Assembly (NCBI GenBank): GCA_030043175.1
Contig: JASHYD010001331.1
Coordinates: 1-6,781 of the forward strand
DNA: 6,781 bases
From: Xanthobacteraceae bacterium
GTDB lineage: Bacteria; Pseudomonadota; Alphaproteobacteria; Rhizobiales; Xanthobacteraceae
Direction of reading: 5' to 3'
Under the pieces are notes generated by a model. That model did no database searches and had not been told where the DNA came from. It saw only the letters and a program-made list of their open reading frames with translations. Each line of letters begins with the position of its first letter. Position 1 is the stretch's first letter. The translations under genes were made by a program, and so were the position numbers. This document shows, in pieces, positions 1-6,275 of the stretch.

Positions 1-887
1 GCTTCGGGCCCGGCGTTGAAAGCGGCGAGAGCGTCGATGAGGACGATCTGGCGGTCAAGCCGCGCGAAATGGTCGCGGAAAAATGGCCGTACCACCACGT
101 CCTTGTAAGCCTCGTAGCGTCGCCGCATCATCGCCCATAGCGAGGCCGCGGGCGGCGCACCTTCGCGCGCCACATCGAGCGGGGCAAAGGTCAGCGCCGG
201 GGAGCCGGCGAGATCCCCCGGCATCAAGAAGCGACCCGGGGGCAGCAAGGTCATGCCGTAGTGTTCATTGCGGCAAGCCGAGAGGTATTCGGTAAACAGC
301 CGTGCCGCGTCGATTGCCACGCTTTCTTCGGCGGGGCTCGTGACATCAAGTGTCGCCGAATGGGCGAGCCACTGCTTTGCGAGTGGCGCCCGCGGCCCGC
401 GGCGCGACAGCTCCAGGGTCTCGGCCGACCATGCCTCGAAGCTTTTTGAGAGCAGCGGCAAGTCGAGCAGCCATTCGCCCGGATAGTCTACCATGTCGAG
501 CGCCAGCTCGCGCATTGCGCCGTACTGCGACTGGTATTCGATGACGAGGCGCAACTCGCTGATCTGGCGGGTGGACTCCGGCCATACCCGGTCCGCTACC
601 AGAGCCCGGACATGGCTCTCATAGTCAAATCGCGGCACAGCGTCGTCGGGTTGCGGCACAAGTCGCGCACGGGCGATGCGCCCTTCCGACAGCGCCGCGA
701 ATACCGGAAATCGCCCGCTGCGCACGAGCCCGTGCACCAGTGCAGTAATGAAGACCGTCTTCCCGGCCCGCGACAAGCCGGTGATCCCGAGCCGTAAAGT
801 CGGATTGACCAGGCCCTCGCCGTATTCCAGCACGGAACGCGCCGCCAGGCGGGCCTGTTCTATAAGGTCGGAGAGCGTCAAGGCCAC
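1..887 (-). CDS. ycjX: YcjX-family (DUF463) P-loop NTPase, N-terminal part (runs off the left edge)
   Basis: This is the N-terminal 295 residues of a YcjX/DUF463 protein, a family of cytoplasmic P-loop NTPases that are roughly 460-490 residues long, so about 60% is in the window. The Walker A motif GLSRAGKT lies at residues 37-44, inside GITGLSRAGKTVFITAL. A second nucleotide-site segment, LDMVDYPGEWLLDLP (about 130-144), resembles a switch II/Walker B region. The family-typical stretches YKDVVVRPFFRDHFARLDRQ (about 261-280) and IVLIDALAAFNAG (281-293) follow. The start is GTG at 887: an in-frame TGA lies 12 codons upstream, and the only later alternative nearby is TTG at 881. No clear Shine-Dalgarno sequence was seen. 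It lies downstream of ctpA on the same strand, 112 bases past a possible small ORF. In enterobacteria ycjX accompanies ycjF and the phage-shock genes; its exact function is not established. Family assignment is secure, role is not. Confidence 0.9.
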   Translation of the reverse strand, partial: MALTLSDLIEQARLAARSVLEYGEGLVNPTLRLGITGLSRAGKTVFITALVHGLVRSGRFPVFAALSEGRIARARLVPQPDDAVPRFDYESHVRALVADRVWPESTRQISELRLVIEYQSQYGAMRELALDMVDYPGEWLLDLPLLSKSFEAWSAETLELSRRGPRAPLAKQWLAHSATLDVTSPAEESVAIDAARLFTEYLSACRNEHYGMTLLPPGRFLMPGDLAGSPALTFAPLDVAREGAPPAASLWAMMRRRYEAYKDVVVRPFFRDHFARLDRQIVLIDALAAFNAGPE

Positions 888-999
888 GGTTTTTGGAATG
901 TGGAGGGTGTGCCGGCGTCAGGCAAGGTCGGCGGTCCTCCGATACCGGTCGCCTATGCGGACATCAGGGGGCCCGGGCGGCTGGCTCGGCAGCCTTCCC

Positions 1000-1134
1000 C
1001 TACTCGGCAAGGCGCAAGTCGGCCAGGGCTCCTTTGGTGGTAGCGTCTTCCACTTTGAAGCCAAAGCGAAGCGAAATCCGCAACGCGCCTCGCAGGGTGC
1101 TGAGGCGCTGATCGCCGACGGCGCTTCGCTCCAT
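1000..1134 (-). CDS. possible small protein of 44 residues between ctpA and ycjX
   Basis: An ATG-started frame of 44 residues begins 22 bases after the ctpA stop, in the same direction, and ends with TAG. The product starts MERSAVGDQRLSTLRGALR and ends GALADLRLAE. It is basic, with no transmembrane segment and no motif I recognise. By hand count 32 of 44 third codon positions are G or C (about 73%), similar to the real genes here. That is the main argument for coding. Against it: the Shine-Dalgarno sequence is poor (only CTCCTG directly before the ATG) and I know no family for it. The same frame stays open upstream into ctpA, but that part is an out-of-frame shadow of ctpA rich in arginine and serine. 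It could be a real co-transcribed small gene or a chance open frame in GC-rich DNA. Confidence 0.4.
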   Translation of the reverse strand: MERSAVGDQRLSTLRGALRISLRFGFKVEDATTKGALADLRLAE

Positions 1135-1156
1135 CAGGAGCCGGGAGCTGAGAACT

Positions 1157-2509
1157 CTAATGCTCGGTCGTCGCGGCCTGCTTGGCGTTAGGCGGGAACG
1201 CCGGGTTGGTTTCGCTGCCGCGCAGGAGCGCGAGGGCGGTCTGTAGCGCCTTGTCGTCCTTCTGGTCCTTCGGAATATAGGACTGCGAGCCGTTCTCCTC
1301 CTCGCCCTCTGCCTTGAGGTGTCCAGGCAGACTGGATTCACTGCGTGTCTGCGGCTGCGCGTCTGCGACTTCCTTCGGCACGTCCTGAAGCGCCTGGATG
1401 TCGGGCGCGATGCCCTGTGCCTGGATCGAGCGCCCCGACGGCGTGTAATAGCGCGCCGTGGTGAGCCGCAGTGCGCCATTGCCGGCGCCCAGCGGAATAA
1501 TGGTCTGCACCGAGGCCTTGCCGAATGTTCGCGACCCGACGATAGTCGCGCGCTTCTGGTCTTGCAGAGCGCCAGCGACGATTTCCGAGGCGGATGCCGA
1601 GCCGCCGTTGATCAGCACAATCAGCGGCTTGCCGTCGATAAGATCGCCCGGAACCGCATTGAACCGCTGCACGTGGTCGGAATCGCGACCCCGGATCGAG
1701 ACGATCTCGCCGCTCACCAGAAACGCTCCCGCCACGCGCACCGCCTGATCCAACAGGCCGCCCGGATTGTTGCGCAGGTCCAGGATGTAGCCCTTTAGCT
1801 TGTCGGGCGGAATCTTTGTCTGGAGAGCCTGCACCGCCTGCTTGAGATCGTCGGAGACACGGCCCGTAAACTGGGTGAGGCGGATGTAGCCGACGTCGTC
1901 CCCTTCAACCTCCTGGCGCACCGAGCTGACTTTGATGATCTCGCGTACCAGGGTGAGATTGAGCGGTTCGTCCTTGCCCTTGCGCAAGATCTCCAACTTG
2001 ATCTCGGTCCCGGGTGTGCCGCGCATCTTTTCCACGGCCTGGGTCAAGGTCATGCCTTTGACCGGCGCGCCGTCGACCTGGTTAATGACGTCGCCGGCCA
2101 GAATCCCGGCCCTCGCAGCGGGCGTGTCGTCGATTGGAGACACCACCTTGAGGACGCCGTCCTCCATGTTGACCTGCATGCCGAGGCCGCCGAATTGGCC
2201 GCTCGTCGTCGCCTGCATGTCGCGATAACTCTTCGCATCCATGTAGCTCGAATGCGGGTCGAGCGACTTGACGATTCCATCGATCGCTGAGGTGAGGAGC
2301 TTTTCGTCGTTAGTCTTGTCAACATAGTCGGAACGCACGATGTCCAGCACCTTGCCAAGCACGTCAAGCTGCTTGCTGGTCTCGGCGCTGGGTGCCGCGC
2401 TGGGCGCTGTCCCGCGCGGCCCGCTCTGGGGATATCCCGGGCTCAGGCCGAACGCGAGCAGGGCGACCCCTGTAGCCGCCCCGACGACAATTTTGCGAAA
2501 CGACGACAT
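1157..2509 (-). CDS. ctpA: CtpA-type S41 family carboxyl-terminal processing peptidase
   Basis: This 450-residue exported serine protease of family S41A trims C-termini of periplasmic or envelope proteins. The N-terminus (MSSFRK, then a hydrophobic stretch at about 7-22) fits a signal peptide, although no clean AXA site is seen. A conserved helical N-terminal region (about 45-100) precedes a PDZ domain at about 105-190, with GLGMQVNMEDG and AARAGILAGDVINQVDG, which recognises substrate tails. The protease core spans about 205-371. Ser306 in NGGSASASEI is the expected nucleophile and Lys331 in RTFGKASVQT the general base; the 25-residue spacing equals that in E. coli Prc and algal D1 peptidase. 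The C-terminal KDDKALQTALALLRG segment is typical of alphaproteobacterial homologues. An ATG at 2575 in the same frame would add 22 residues, but the start at 2509 has an AGGGAG Shine-Dalgarno 5 bases away and puts the signal peptide at the N-terminus. ycjX lies downstream on the same strand. Confidence 0.96.
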   Translation of the reverse strand: MSSFRKIVVGAATGVALLAFGLSPGYPQSGPRGTAPSAAPSAETSKQLDVLGKVLDIVRSDYVDKTNDEKLLTSAIDGIVKSLDPHSSYMDAKSYRDMQATTSGQFGGLGMQVNMEDGVLKVVSPIDDTPAARAGILAGDVINQVDGAPVKGMTLTQAVEKMRGTPGTEIKLEILRKGKDEPLNLTLVREIIKVSSVRQEVEGDDVGYIRLTQFTGRVSDDLKQAVQALQTKIPPDKLKGYILDLRNNPGGLLDQAVRVAGAFLVSGEIVSIRGRDSDHVQRFNAVPGDLIDGKPLIVLINGGSASASEIVAGALQDQKRATIVGSRTFGKASVQTIIPLGAGNGALRLTTARYYTPSGRSIQAQGIAPDIQALQDVPKEVADAQPQTRSESSLPGHLKAEGEEENGSQSYIPKDQKDDKALQTALALLRGSETNPAFPPNAKQAATTEH

Positions 2510-2514
2510 AGCGA

Positions 2515-2520
2515 CTCCCT
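2515..2520 (-). promoter_or_regulatory. ribosome binding site of ctpA
   Basis: AGGGAG on the minus strand, followed by TCGCT and then ATG at 2509, is a near-consensus Shine-Dalgarno sequence at 5-base spacing. It decides the ctpA start against the upstream in-frame ATG at 2575. Confidence 0.8.
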
Positions 2521-2564
2521 TCGTTGCGGCGATGCGCGGTACGCGAGGCACACTCGCCCATCTC

Positions 2565-2585
2565 AATCGACCCACTCGGTCGATT
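2565..2585. repeat. perfect 8-bp inverted repeat in the ctpA leader
   Basis: AATCGACC (2565-2572) and GGTCGATT (2578-2585) are exact reverse complements separated by CACTC. The dyad lies 56-76 bases upstream of the ctpA start, directly beside an AT-rich promoter-like patch. This position suits a repressor operator near the transcription start, or a hairpin in the 5' untranslated RNA. No T-tract follows on the minus strand, so a terminator is unlikely. The structure is seen directly; the regulatory role is inferred. Confidence 0.55.
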
Positions 2586-2587
2586 TC

Positions 2588-2617
2588 ATTTAATGATTAA
2601 TTATGCACTTCCATCAA
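2588..2617 (-). promoter_or_regulatory. candidate ctpA promoter (AT-rich patch)
   Basis: The stretch around 2586-2604 is strikingly AT-rich for this GC-rich window. On the minus strand a TTGATG hexamer (2617-2612) lies 18 bases before TTAAAT (2593-2588), 4 of 6 matches to each sigma-70 element. An overlapping alternative is TTGCCC (2626-2621), 15 bases, then CATAAT (2605-2600). Transcription from the first would begin within or beside the inverted repeat at 2565-2585. Neither is strong, and which one is used cannot be told from the sequence. Confidence 0.3.
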
Positions 2618-2794
2618 TCCGGGCAAACTTTTCCGGGCTTCACGATGTCGTGTGTCCCGCGGCAGGTCGCCCCAAGAGTGGCCTGGCCGCGATCAGCCGT
2701 CGAAACCTTCACTTGGCCGTGCTAAGCGATTGCAGATAGGGGGGCTGAGCGTTCCGGTCTGCGTTTCCAGGCGGGCATGCGGGGCCATCGGGTC

Positions 2795-2826
2795 GGGCCA
2801 AAGGCCGGGAACCGCCGGCTCGGCCC
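2795..2826 (+). repeat. two-step GC-rich hairpin upstream of hisZ
   Basis: GGGCC (2795-2799) can pair with GGCCC (2822-2826), and inside it GCCGG (2804-2808) with CCGGC (2815-2819), leaving a six-base GAACCG loop and a small internal loop. It ends 138 bases before the hisZ ATG and just before a TATAAG box at 2839-2844. No T-run follows. In GC-rich DNA such stems arise by chance fairly often, so a leader or operator role is only a possibility. Confidence 0.3.
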
Positions 2827-2963
2827 AACCTACGCACCTATAAGTTTACCTTTTGGCCATTCTCGACCCCGTCGAATCAAGGACTGTCAATCCACGAAGC
2901 CCTAACAGGCGCAAAAGATTCAGCATCTCTACCGTGCTAAGCGCTGAGGATCCCCCAGTAGCA

Positions 2964-4118
2964 ATGAACCGCACGCTATCCATCGCCGGTCGGAAACGGG
3001 CGGACAGCCTGATCGCCGCCTTCGTACGGGCCGGCTATAGGCAGGTGTCGCCAGCGATCCTGCAGCCGGCGGAGCCATTTTTCGACCTCTCCGGCGAGGA
3101 CATGCGCCGGCACATGTATCTCGTGACCGATACAGCTGGCCGCGAGTTCTGCCTGCGGCCGGACCTCACCATCCCGGTGGCGCGGGATTACCTTGCCTCT
3201 GCGACCGCGGCTCGGCCGGCAAACTTTTGCTATTTGGGGCCGGTGTTTCGCGACAGCGGCGCATCCTCCGGCGAGTTTCTCCAAGCCGGCATCGAATCGT
3301 TTGGTCATACCGACGAAGCGACCGCCGACGCGGAGGCACTGGCTCTCGGCATCGAGGCCACTGCCCAATACGGTTTGGCCGCCCCCCGGATCGTGATCGG
3401 CGACGTCGCGCTGTTTTCGGCCTTGATCGCCGCGCTCGATCTTGCGCCGGCCTGGAAGCGCCGGTTGCTCAAGGATTTCAACCGCAAAGCGACACTCGCC
3501 CAGGACCTCGAACGCTTAACGCTGGCCAGTCGCCAAACGCGAAACGAATACCAAGGCGTGCTCGCGGCGTTCGCCAATGCCAATCCGAAAGCTGCCCAGG
3601 CTCTGGTGACAGACCTGCTGTCGATCGCCGGCAAGACCGCGGTCGGCGGGCGCAGCATTGGGGAAATCGCCGACCGCTTCGTCGAACAGGCCGAACTCGG
3701 CGCGTCGATTGCTTTGCCAGCGGAAACCTGCGCCCTGCTTGCGCGCTTTCTCCTCGTGGCCGGCACGCCGTCCGACGGCGCCGCGACCCTGCGCGCCCTT
3801 GCGGCGGAAGCCGGCGTCTCGCTGGGGCCGGCGCTGGAACTGTTCGAGAACCGTATCCGGCTGCTGACGCGCTACGGCGTCGACGTGGACCGCATTCGGT
3901 TCGCCACTGCGTTCGGCCGGGGGGTCGACTACTACACGGGCTTCGTATTTGAGCTGTACGACCCAACGGGCCACATCGACGGTCAATTGGTAGCGGGGGG
4001 GCGCTATGACGGCTTGCTCTCCAGGCTCGGCAGCCCGCAGCCTGTCGCTGCGGTCGGGTTCGCGGTGTGGATCGAACGACTGGCGGCTCTCGCCGCAAAT
4101 CGTGAGAAGGAGCGATGA
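2964..4118 (+). CDS. hisZ: ATP phosphoribosyltransferase regulatory subunit HisZ
   Basis: This 384-residue protein is a histidyl-tRNA-synthetase paralogue that does not charge tRNA. It binds HisG, is needed for its activity and carries histidine feedback inhibition at the first step of histidine synthesis. Class II synthetase signatures are visible: [15 protein letters not shown] (62-76), [20 protein letters not shown] (90-109), the HisRS/HisZ-type [17 protein letters not shown] (317-333), and motif 3-like [13 protein letters not shown] (361-373). Length fits the family (about 380). The frame stays open to TTG 2853 and contains GTG 2934, but the extension has no domain character and ATG 2964 gives the normal N-terminus. 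The Shine-Dalgarno is weak: GAGGA 13 bases away. Its stop overlaps the hisG start (ATGA), so the two are translationally coupled. hisS, often adjacent in related bacteria, is absent upstream here. Confidence 0.95.
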   Translation: MNRTLSIAGRKRADSLIAAFVRAGYRQVSPAILQPAEPFFDLSGEDMRRHMYLVTDTAGREFCLRPDLTIPVARDYLASATAARPANFCYLGPVFRDSGASSGEFLQAGIESFGHTDEATADAEALALGIEATAQYGLAAPRIVIGDVALFSALIAALDLAPAWKRRLLKDFNRKATLAQDLERLTLASRQTRNEYQGVLAAFANANPKAAQALVTDLLSIAGKTAVGGRSIGEIADRFVEQAELGASIALPAETCALLARFLLVAGTPSDGAATLRALAAEAGVSLGPALELFENRIRLLTRYGVDVDRIRFATAFGRGVDYYTGFVFELYDPTGHIDGQLVAGGRYDGLLSRLGSPQPVAAVGFAVWIERLAALAANREKER

Positions 4119-5083
4119 GCGTCCTCGTCCTCGCGGTTCCCGCCAAGGGTCGCTTGCAGGCGAATGCAGAGGCGTTTTTCGCCGGCGCCGGACTTGAACT
4201 CATCAAGCCGCGCGGGGCGCGCGACTATCGTGGCGGCATCAAAGGGGTCGATGGCGTCGAGGTGGCATTTCTTTCAGCCTCGGAAATCACCGAGCAGCTC
4301 GCCGCCGGCGCGGTCCATTTCGGCGTCACCGGCGAGGATTTGGTGCGGGAGATGATCCCAGACGCCGACCACAAGGTGGTGCTGCTGGAGGGACTCGGCT
4401 TCGGCCACGCCAACGTCGTCGTGGCGGTGCCGGAGGCGTGGATCGACGTGCGCGACATGGCGGATCTTGATGACGTGGCCATTTCATTCCGCGTGAAACA
4501 CGACCGCCGCCTGCGCGTTGCCACCAAATACATTCATCTGACCCGTAGTTTTTTCTCCCGCCACGGGATTGTCGACTATCGCATTGTCGAGAGCGCCGGG
4601 GCGACTGAAGGTGCGCCGGCCGCTGGGACGGCCGAACTTATCGTTGATATCACCACGACCGGAACGACGCTTGCTGCCAATGGTCTCAAAGTGATCGACG
4701 ATGGCGTGATATTGCGATCACAGGCAAACCTTGTCGCGGCGCGCGGTGCAGCGTGGGGCAAGACGCAGCTTGAAGCTGCCCGGCTTATCCTTGATCGGAT
4801 CGCTGCGCACGCGCGAGCGCGCCTGTTTCGGGAGGTGCGGGCGCAGTTTGCCGGCTGCAACGATGCCCTGCTTGAGTTGGCCAAGGAAATGTTCGGCGTG
4901 GTGACTCCATTCGGCTCGCCGCCATCATCCGGGATGCTGACGCTGCATTGCCCGCCCGATAAGGTTCATGGCCTCGCGAGCTTTTTGCGTGAGCATGGCG
5001 CAGATACCGTCATCGTGGCGCAGATCGACTATGTGTTCAGCCGCCACAACCCGCTGTTCGTCACATTGGCTGCAGCGGTTTGA
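4115..5083 (+). CDS. hisG: ATP phosphoribosyltransferase catalytic subunit HisG
   Basis: HisG condenses ATP with phosphoribosyl pyrophosphate to phosphoribosyl-ATP, the committed step of histidine synthesis in the cytoplasm. The N-terminus [11 protein letters not shown] is typical. The PROSITE-type HisG signature is complete at residues 165-186, from E165 through [16 protein letters not shown]. The protein has 322 residues, longer than the classical short HisG (about 210-230) that normally works with HisZ. The extra C-terminal part (about 230-322) contains [20 protein letters not shown] and [14 protein letters not shown], which looks similar to the ACT-like regulatory domain of long-form HisG, although this needs a profile search. 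The ATG overlaps the hisZ stop by 4 bases, with AAGGAG at 4107-4112 just before it. No clear terminator follows; a long imperfect stem lies 23 bases after the stop. Confidence 0.96.
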   Translation: MSVLVLAVPAKGRLQANAEAFFAGAGLELIKPRGARDYRGGIKGVDGVEVAFLSASEITEQLAAGAVHFGVTGEDLVREMIPDADHKVVLLEGLGFGHANVVVAVPEAWIDVRDMADLDDVAISFRVKHDRRLRVATKYIHLTRSFFSRHGIVDYRIVESAGATEGAPAAGTAELIVDITTTGTTLAANGLKVIDDGVILRSQANLVAARGAAWGKTQLEAARLILDRIAAHARARLFREVRAQFAGCNDALLELAKEMFGVVTPFGSPPSSGMLTLHCPPDKVHGLASFLREHGADTVIVAQIDYVFSRHNPLFVTLAAAV

Positions 5084-5105
5084 TGGAGCTTTGGATGCCC
5101 GAAGG

Positions 5106-5186
5106 GGCCGGGATTGAGCGAAGCAACCTCCATGATCGCCGTTGCCGTGTGCAAGGCCCCGATTTTGATGTGGCTCGATCCCGGCC
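5106..5186 (+). repeat. 14-bp near-perfect inverted repeat (81-bp stem-loop) after hisG
   Basis: GGCCGGGATTGAGC (5106-5119) and GCTCGATCCCGGCC (5173-5186) match as reverse complements at 13 of 14 positions. The sole mismatch is T5115 against G5177, which in plus-strand RNA is a G-U wobble, so the hisG transcript could form an unbroken 14-bp stem. On the minus strand it would be an A-C mismatch. The 53-base interior has a nested 5-bp pair, GCAAC (5123-5127) with GTTGC (5141-5145). Competing pairings exist: GGGGCC (5104-5109) with GGCCCC (5155-5160), and GCCC-GAAG-GGGC at 5097-5108. No T-tract follows, so it is not a textbook terminator. A 3' UTR stabiliser, a small RNA or a palindromic repeat unit are possible. 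Confidence 0.6.
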
Positions 5187-5210
5187 AAACCGGCGCGGCG
5201 TTGCCCGACG

Positions 5211-5414
5211 GTGGGTGAGTTGTTCTGGCGAGACCGGTCCTTTTGGAGGCGACTGAAGAAACACCCAACATACGCGCCGGCGCTGCGGTCATTTCGCTGG
5301 GCAGCACGCAACGAGGTGGGAGCGCGCGCACTCTACGCAGTTTCGGTAGTGTGCTGGCTGGCGGTGACGGAGCCGACGCACAGACCCAATGCGCTGGAGC
5401 TGCTGTTGAATTGA
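5211..5414 (+). CDS. doubtful small ORF of 67 residues after hisG
   Basis: A GTG-started frame gives 67 residues (begins MGELFWRDRSFWRRLKKHP, with a short hydrophobic stretch ALYAVSVVCWLAV near 40-52). About 72% of third codon positions are G or C, close to the core genes. Against it: no Shine-Dalgarno sequence, no ATG in the frame, no known family, and a second open frame overlaps much of it. It may be a remnant of a gene, or chance. I include it only because its codon pattern is the most gene-like in this stretch. Confidence 0.15.
   Translation: MGELFWRDRSFWRRLKKHPTYAPALRSFRWAARNEVGARALYAVSVVCWLAVTEPTHRPNALELLLN
5328..5354. repeat. imperfect 9-bp inverted repeat
   Basis: GCACTCTAC (5328-5336) and GTAGTGTGC (5346-5354) pair at 8 of 9 positions with a 9-base loop; the mismatch is T5332 against T5350. 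It is a second stem in the same post-hisG region as the repeat at 5106-5186. No function can be assigned. Confidence 0.3.
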
Positions 5415-5626
5415 TCTCCTGCATGATTTGCGCGAGCAGTCGCGACGCCTGCTGATTGGACCGTTTTATGGGGCATCACTCACTCCCGACCAATGCGATT
5501 GCGAGCGAATGCTGAGGCGCATGCGCGCCGCCGTCCATTGTGCATCGATGTGGGCTCCGCAGGCTGCTACATAAGCCAGGCCATCCCAGCGAACCCGGCA
5601 GTGAGATAAACCTTAGCGGAGATCAC

Positions 5627-5764
5627 ATGGGCGCACATGAGGATGAAGTGGATCAAGCGCCGTTGGTTAGCAGCGGCGAGTTAGATGAAATCAAAAAGCG
5701 CTGCGACGATGTCCATTCCTCGATGGGTGGCGATCACTCACCAGGTCCCAGAAGGAACGTTTAG
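5627..5764 (+). CDS. possible small acidic protein of 45 residues
   Basis: The ATG at 5627 is preceded by GGAG (5618-5621) at 5-base spacing, the best ribosome binding site in the gene-poor region. The product is MGAHEDEVDQAPLVSSGELD followed by a short charged stretch and a basic end, PRRNV; no signal peptide, membrane segment or known motif is seen. By hand count only 25 of 45 third positions are G or C (about 56%), lower than the core genes. After its TAG (5762-5764) the same frame stays open for 73 more codons to a TGA at 5984-5986, so it may instead be the first part of a gene broken by an amber mutation. I do not recognise it. Confidence 0.35.
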   Translation: MGAHEDEVDQAPLVSSGELDEIKKRCDDVHSSMGGDHSPGPRRNV

Positions 5765-5986
5765 GATGTCGATGGTCGGAAGGTCGAGGCTCTGACCGTG
5801 GCGCGGGGTGTGGACGGCGGGCAAGACTTTTGCACCGATCCGCCCAAAGACGCATTTGGTCGGAACTGTCAAGAGGTCGAGTCCGCACGGCGCACGCTGG
5901 CGTCGCCTGTGCCGATTGCGGAGCGCGAAACGGCCCACATCGGCGGCACCCTGCATCAACGTCGGCACTGGCGTTGCGATCCTTGA
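5765..5986 (+). pseudogene. possible continuation of the 5627 frame after an amber codon
   Basis: Directly after the TAG at 5762-5764 the same frame remains open for 73 codons and ends in TGA. It encodes a readable segment that includes VARGVDGGQDFCTDPP and CQEVESARRTLASPVP. By hand count about 49 of 73 third positions are G or C (67%), somewhat more gene-like than the part before the TAG. No domain is recognised, and frames on the opposite strand are also open here, so chance cannot be excluded. If real, it is a broken gene of about 118 codons (5627-5986) or a case of stop-codon readthrough. Confidence 0.2.
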
Positions 5987-6106
5987 CAACAACTGACAGA
6001 TCCGCCGCAGCACTTGGTCCGTATGGTGAGGCCAATGTCACGAGCGGACTGGTCGCCACCAACATCGACAAGCTCGGAGGTGATGACAGCGCAACCCGGT
6101 CCGGGC

Positions 6107-6135
6107 CTGACTCTGAACTTGTGCACACCTATAAT
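6107..6135 (+). promoter_or_regulatory. candidate sigma-70-type promoter
   Basis: CTGACT (6107-6112; 4 of 6 to TTGACA) lies 17 bases before a perfect TATAAT (6130-6135). Transcription would start near 6141-6143, immediately before the ATG of the 43-residue ORF at 6144. An exact TATAAT with 17-base spacing is unusual in this GC-rich DNA. It could drive that mini-ORF, a small RNA, or the kinase gene about 300 bases downstream. Confidence 0.45.
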
Positions 6136-6143
6136 CTATCCGT

Positions 6144-6275
6144 ATGTTTCGCTTGCCGAAAGTCGAGGAGCAGACTGACAACGAAATCTCACAGTGGTGT
6201 GATCATTCTGCGACGGAACCATCGAAAGCTCCCTGCTCGCGCAAGGTTGGCGTTGAGGCTCCCACCCTGGTTTAG
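6144..6275 (+). CDS. possible 43-residue ORF, perhaps on a leaderless transcript
   Basis: The ATG-started frame runs to a TAG and encodes 43 residues, beginning MFRLPKVEEQTDNEISQWCD. It contains two cysteines and no known motif, signal or membrane segment. The ATG lies only 8 bases after the TATAAT box, so a transcript from that promoter would have a leader of about 0-3 bases and no room for a Shine-Dalgarno sequence. Leaderless translation from AUG is known in alphaproteobacteria. About 60% of third positions are G or C, lower than the core genes and like the downstream kinase. The frame is closed just upstream by TAA at 6132-6134. No family is recognised and chance is quite possible. Confidence 0.25.
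   Translation: MFRLPKVEEQTDNEISQWCDHSATEPSKAPCSRKVGVEAPTLV

Larger units (their letters stand above)
2510..2963. other. divergent ctpA / hisZ intergenic region
   Basis: This 454-bp stretch separates the minus-strand ctpA from the plus-strand hisZ and should carry both promoters. The ctpA side holds the inverted repeat and AT-rich patch described separately. A small dyad, CACGA-TG-TCGTG, lies at 2641-2652. Near the hisZ side are a GC-rich hairpin (2795-2826) and a TATAAG box (2839-2844) without a matching -35. I found no hisS remnant, tRNA, rRNA or recognisable small RNA. The short open frames here have no convincing start signals or protein character. Confidence 0.6.

Noticed and set aside
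676..1191. Plus-strand frame of 171 codons
   Set aside because: It is antisense to the start of ycjX and the end of ctpA, has no ribosome binding site or protein character, and the opposite-strand genes are secure.
1000..1479. Minus-strand frame of 159 codons running from within ctpA to 1000
   Set aside because: Its first 115 codons overlap ctpA out of frame and show the arginine/serine-rich composition of a shadow. Only the last 44 codons, outside ctpA, were kept as a candidate.
2510..2575. Upstream extension of ctpA from ATG 2575
   Set aside because: The start would put 22 polar and basic residues before the signal peptide, and the good AGGGAG site serves ATG 2509.
2590..2604. TTAA-rich patch as a CtrA binding site
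   Set aside because: The two TTAA elements are separated by 3 bases, not the 7 required by the CtrA consensus; a 7-base spacing gives only TTAT.
2853..2963. Upstream extension of hisZ from TTG 2853 or GTG 2934
   Set aside because: The extension has no domain character, no ribosome binding site, and would make HisZ longer than its family.
3227..3952. Plus-strand frame of 241 codons inside hisZ
   Set aside because: It lies in another frame of hisZ with an arginine-rich composition typical of a GC-rich shadow.
3478..4206. Minus-strand frame of 242 codons opposite hisZ and hisG
   Set aside because: It is antisense to two securely identified genes, is arginine/proline-rich and shows no domain.
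5983..5988. TTGACA as a -35 element (also TTGACA at 6319-6324)
   Set aside because: Neither has a plausible -10 hexamer 16-18 bases downstream.
5738..6013. Minus-strand frame of 91 codons that at first sight read like a transposase remnant
   Set aside because: No catalytic motif or known IS family segment could be pointed to, and no terminal repeats flank it.
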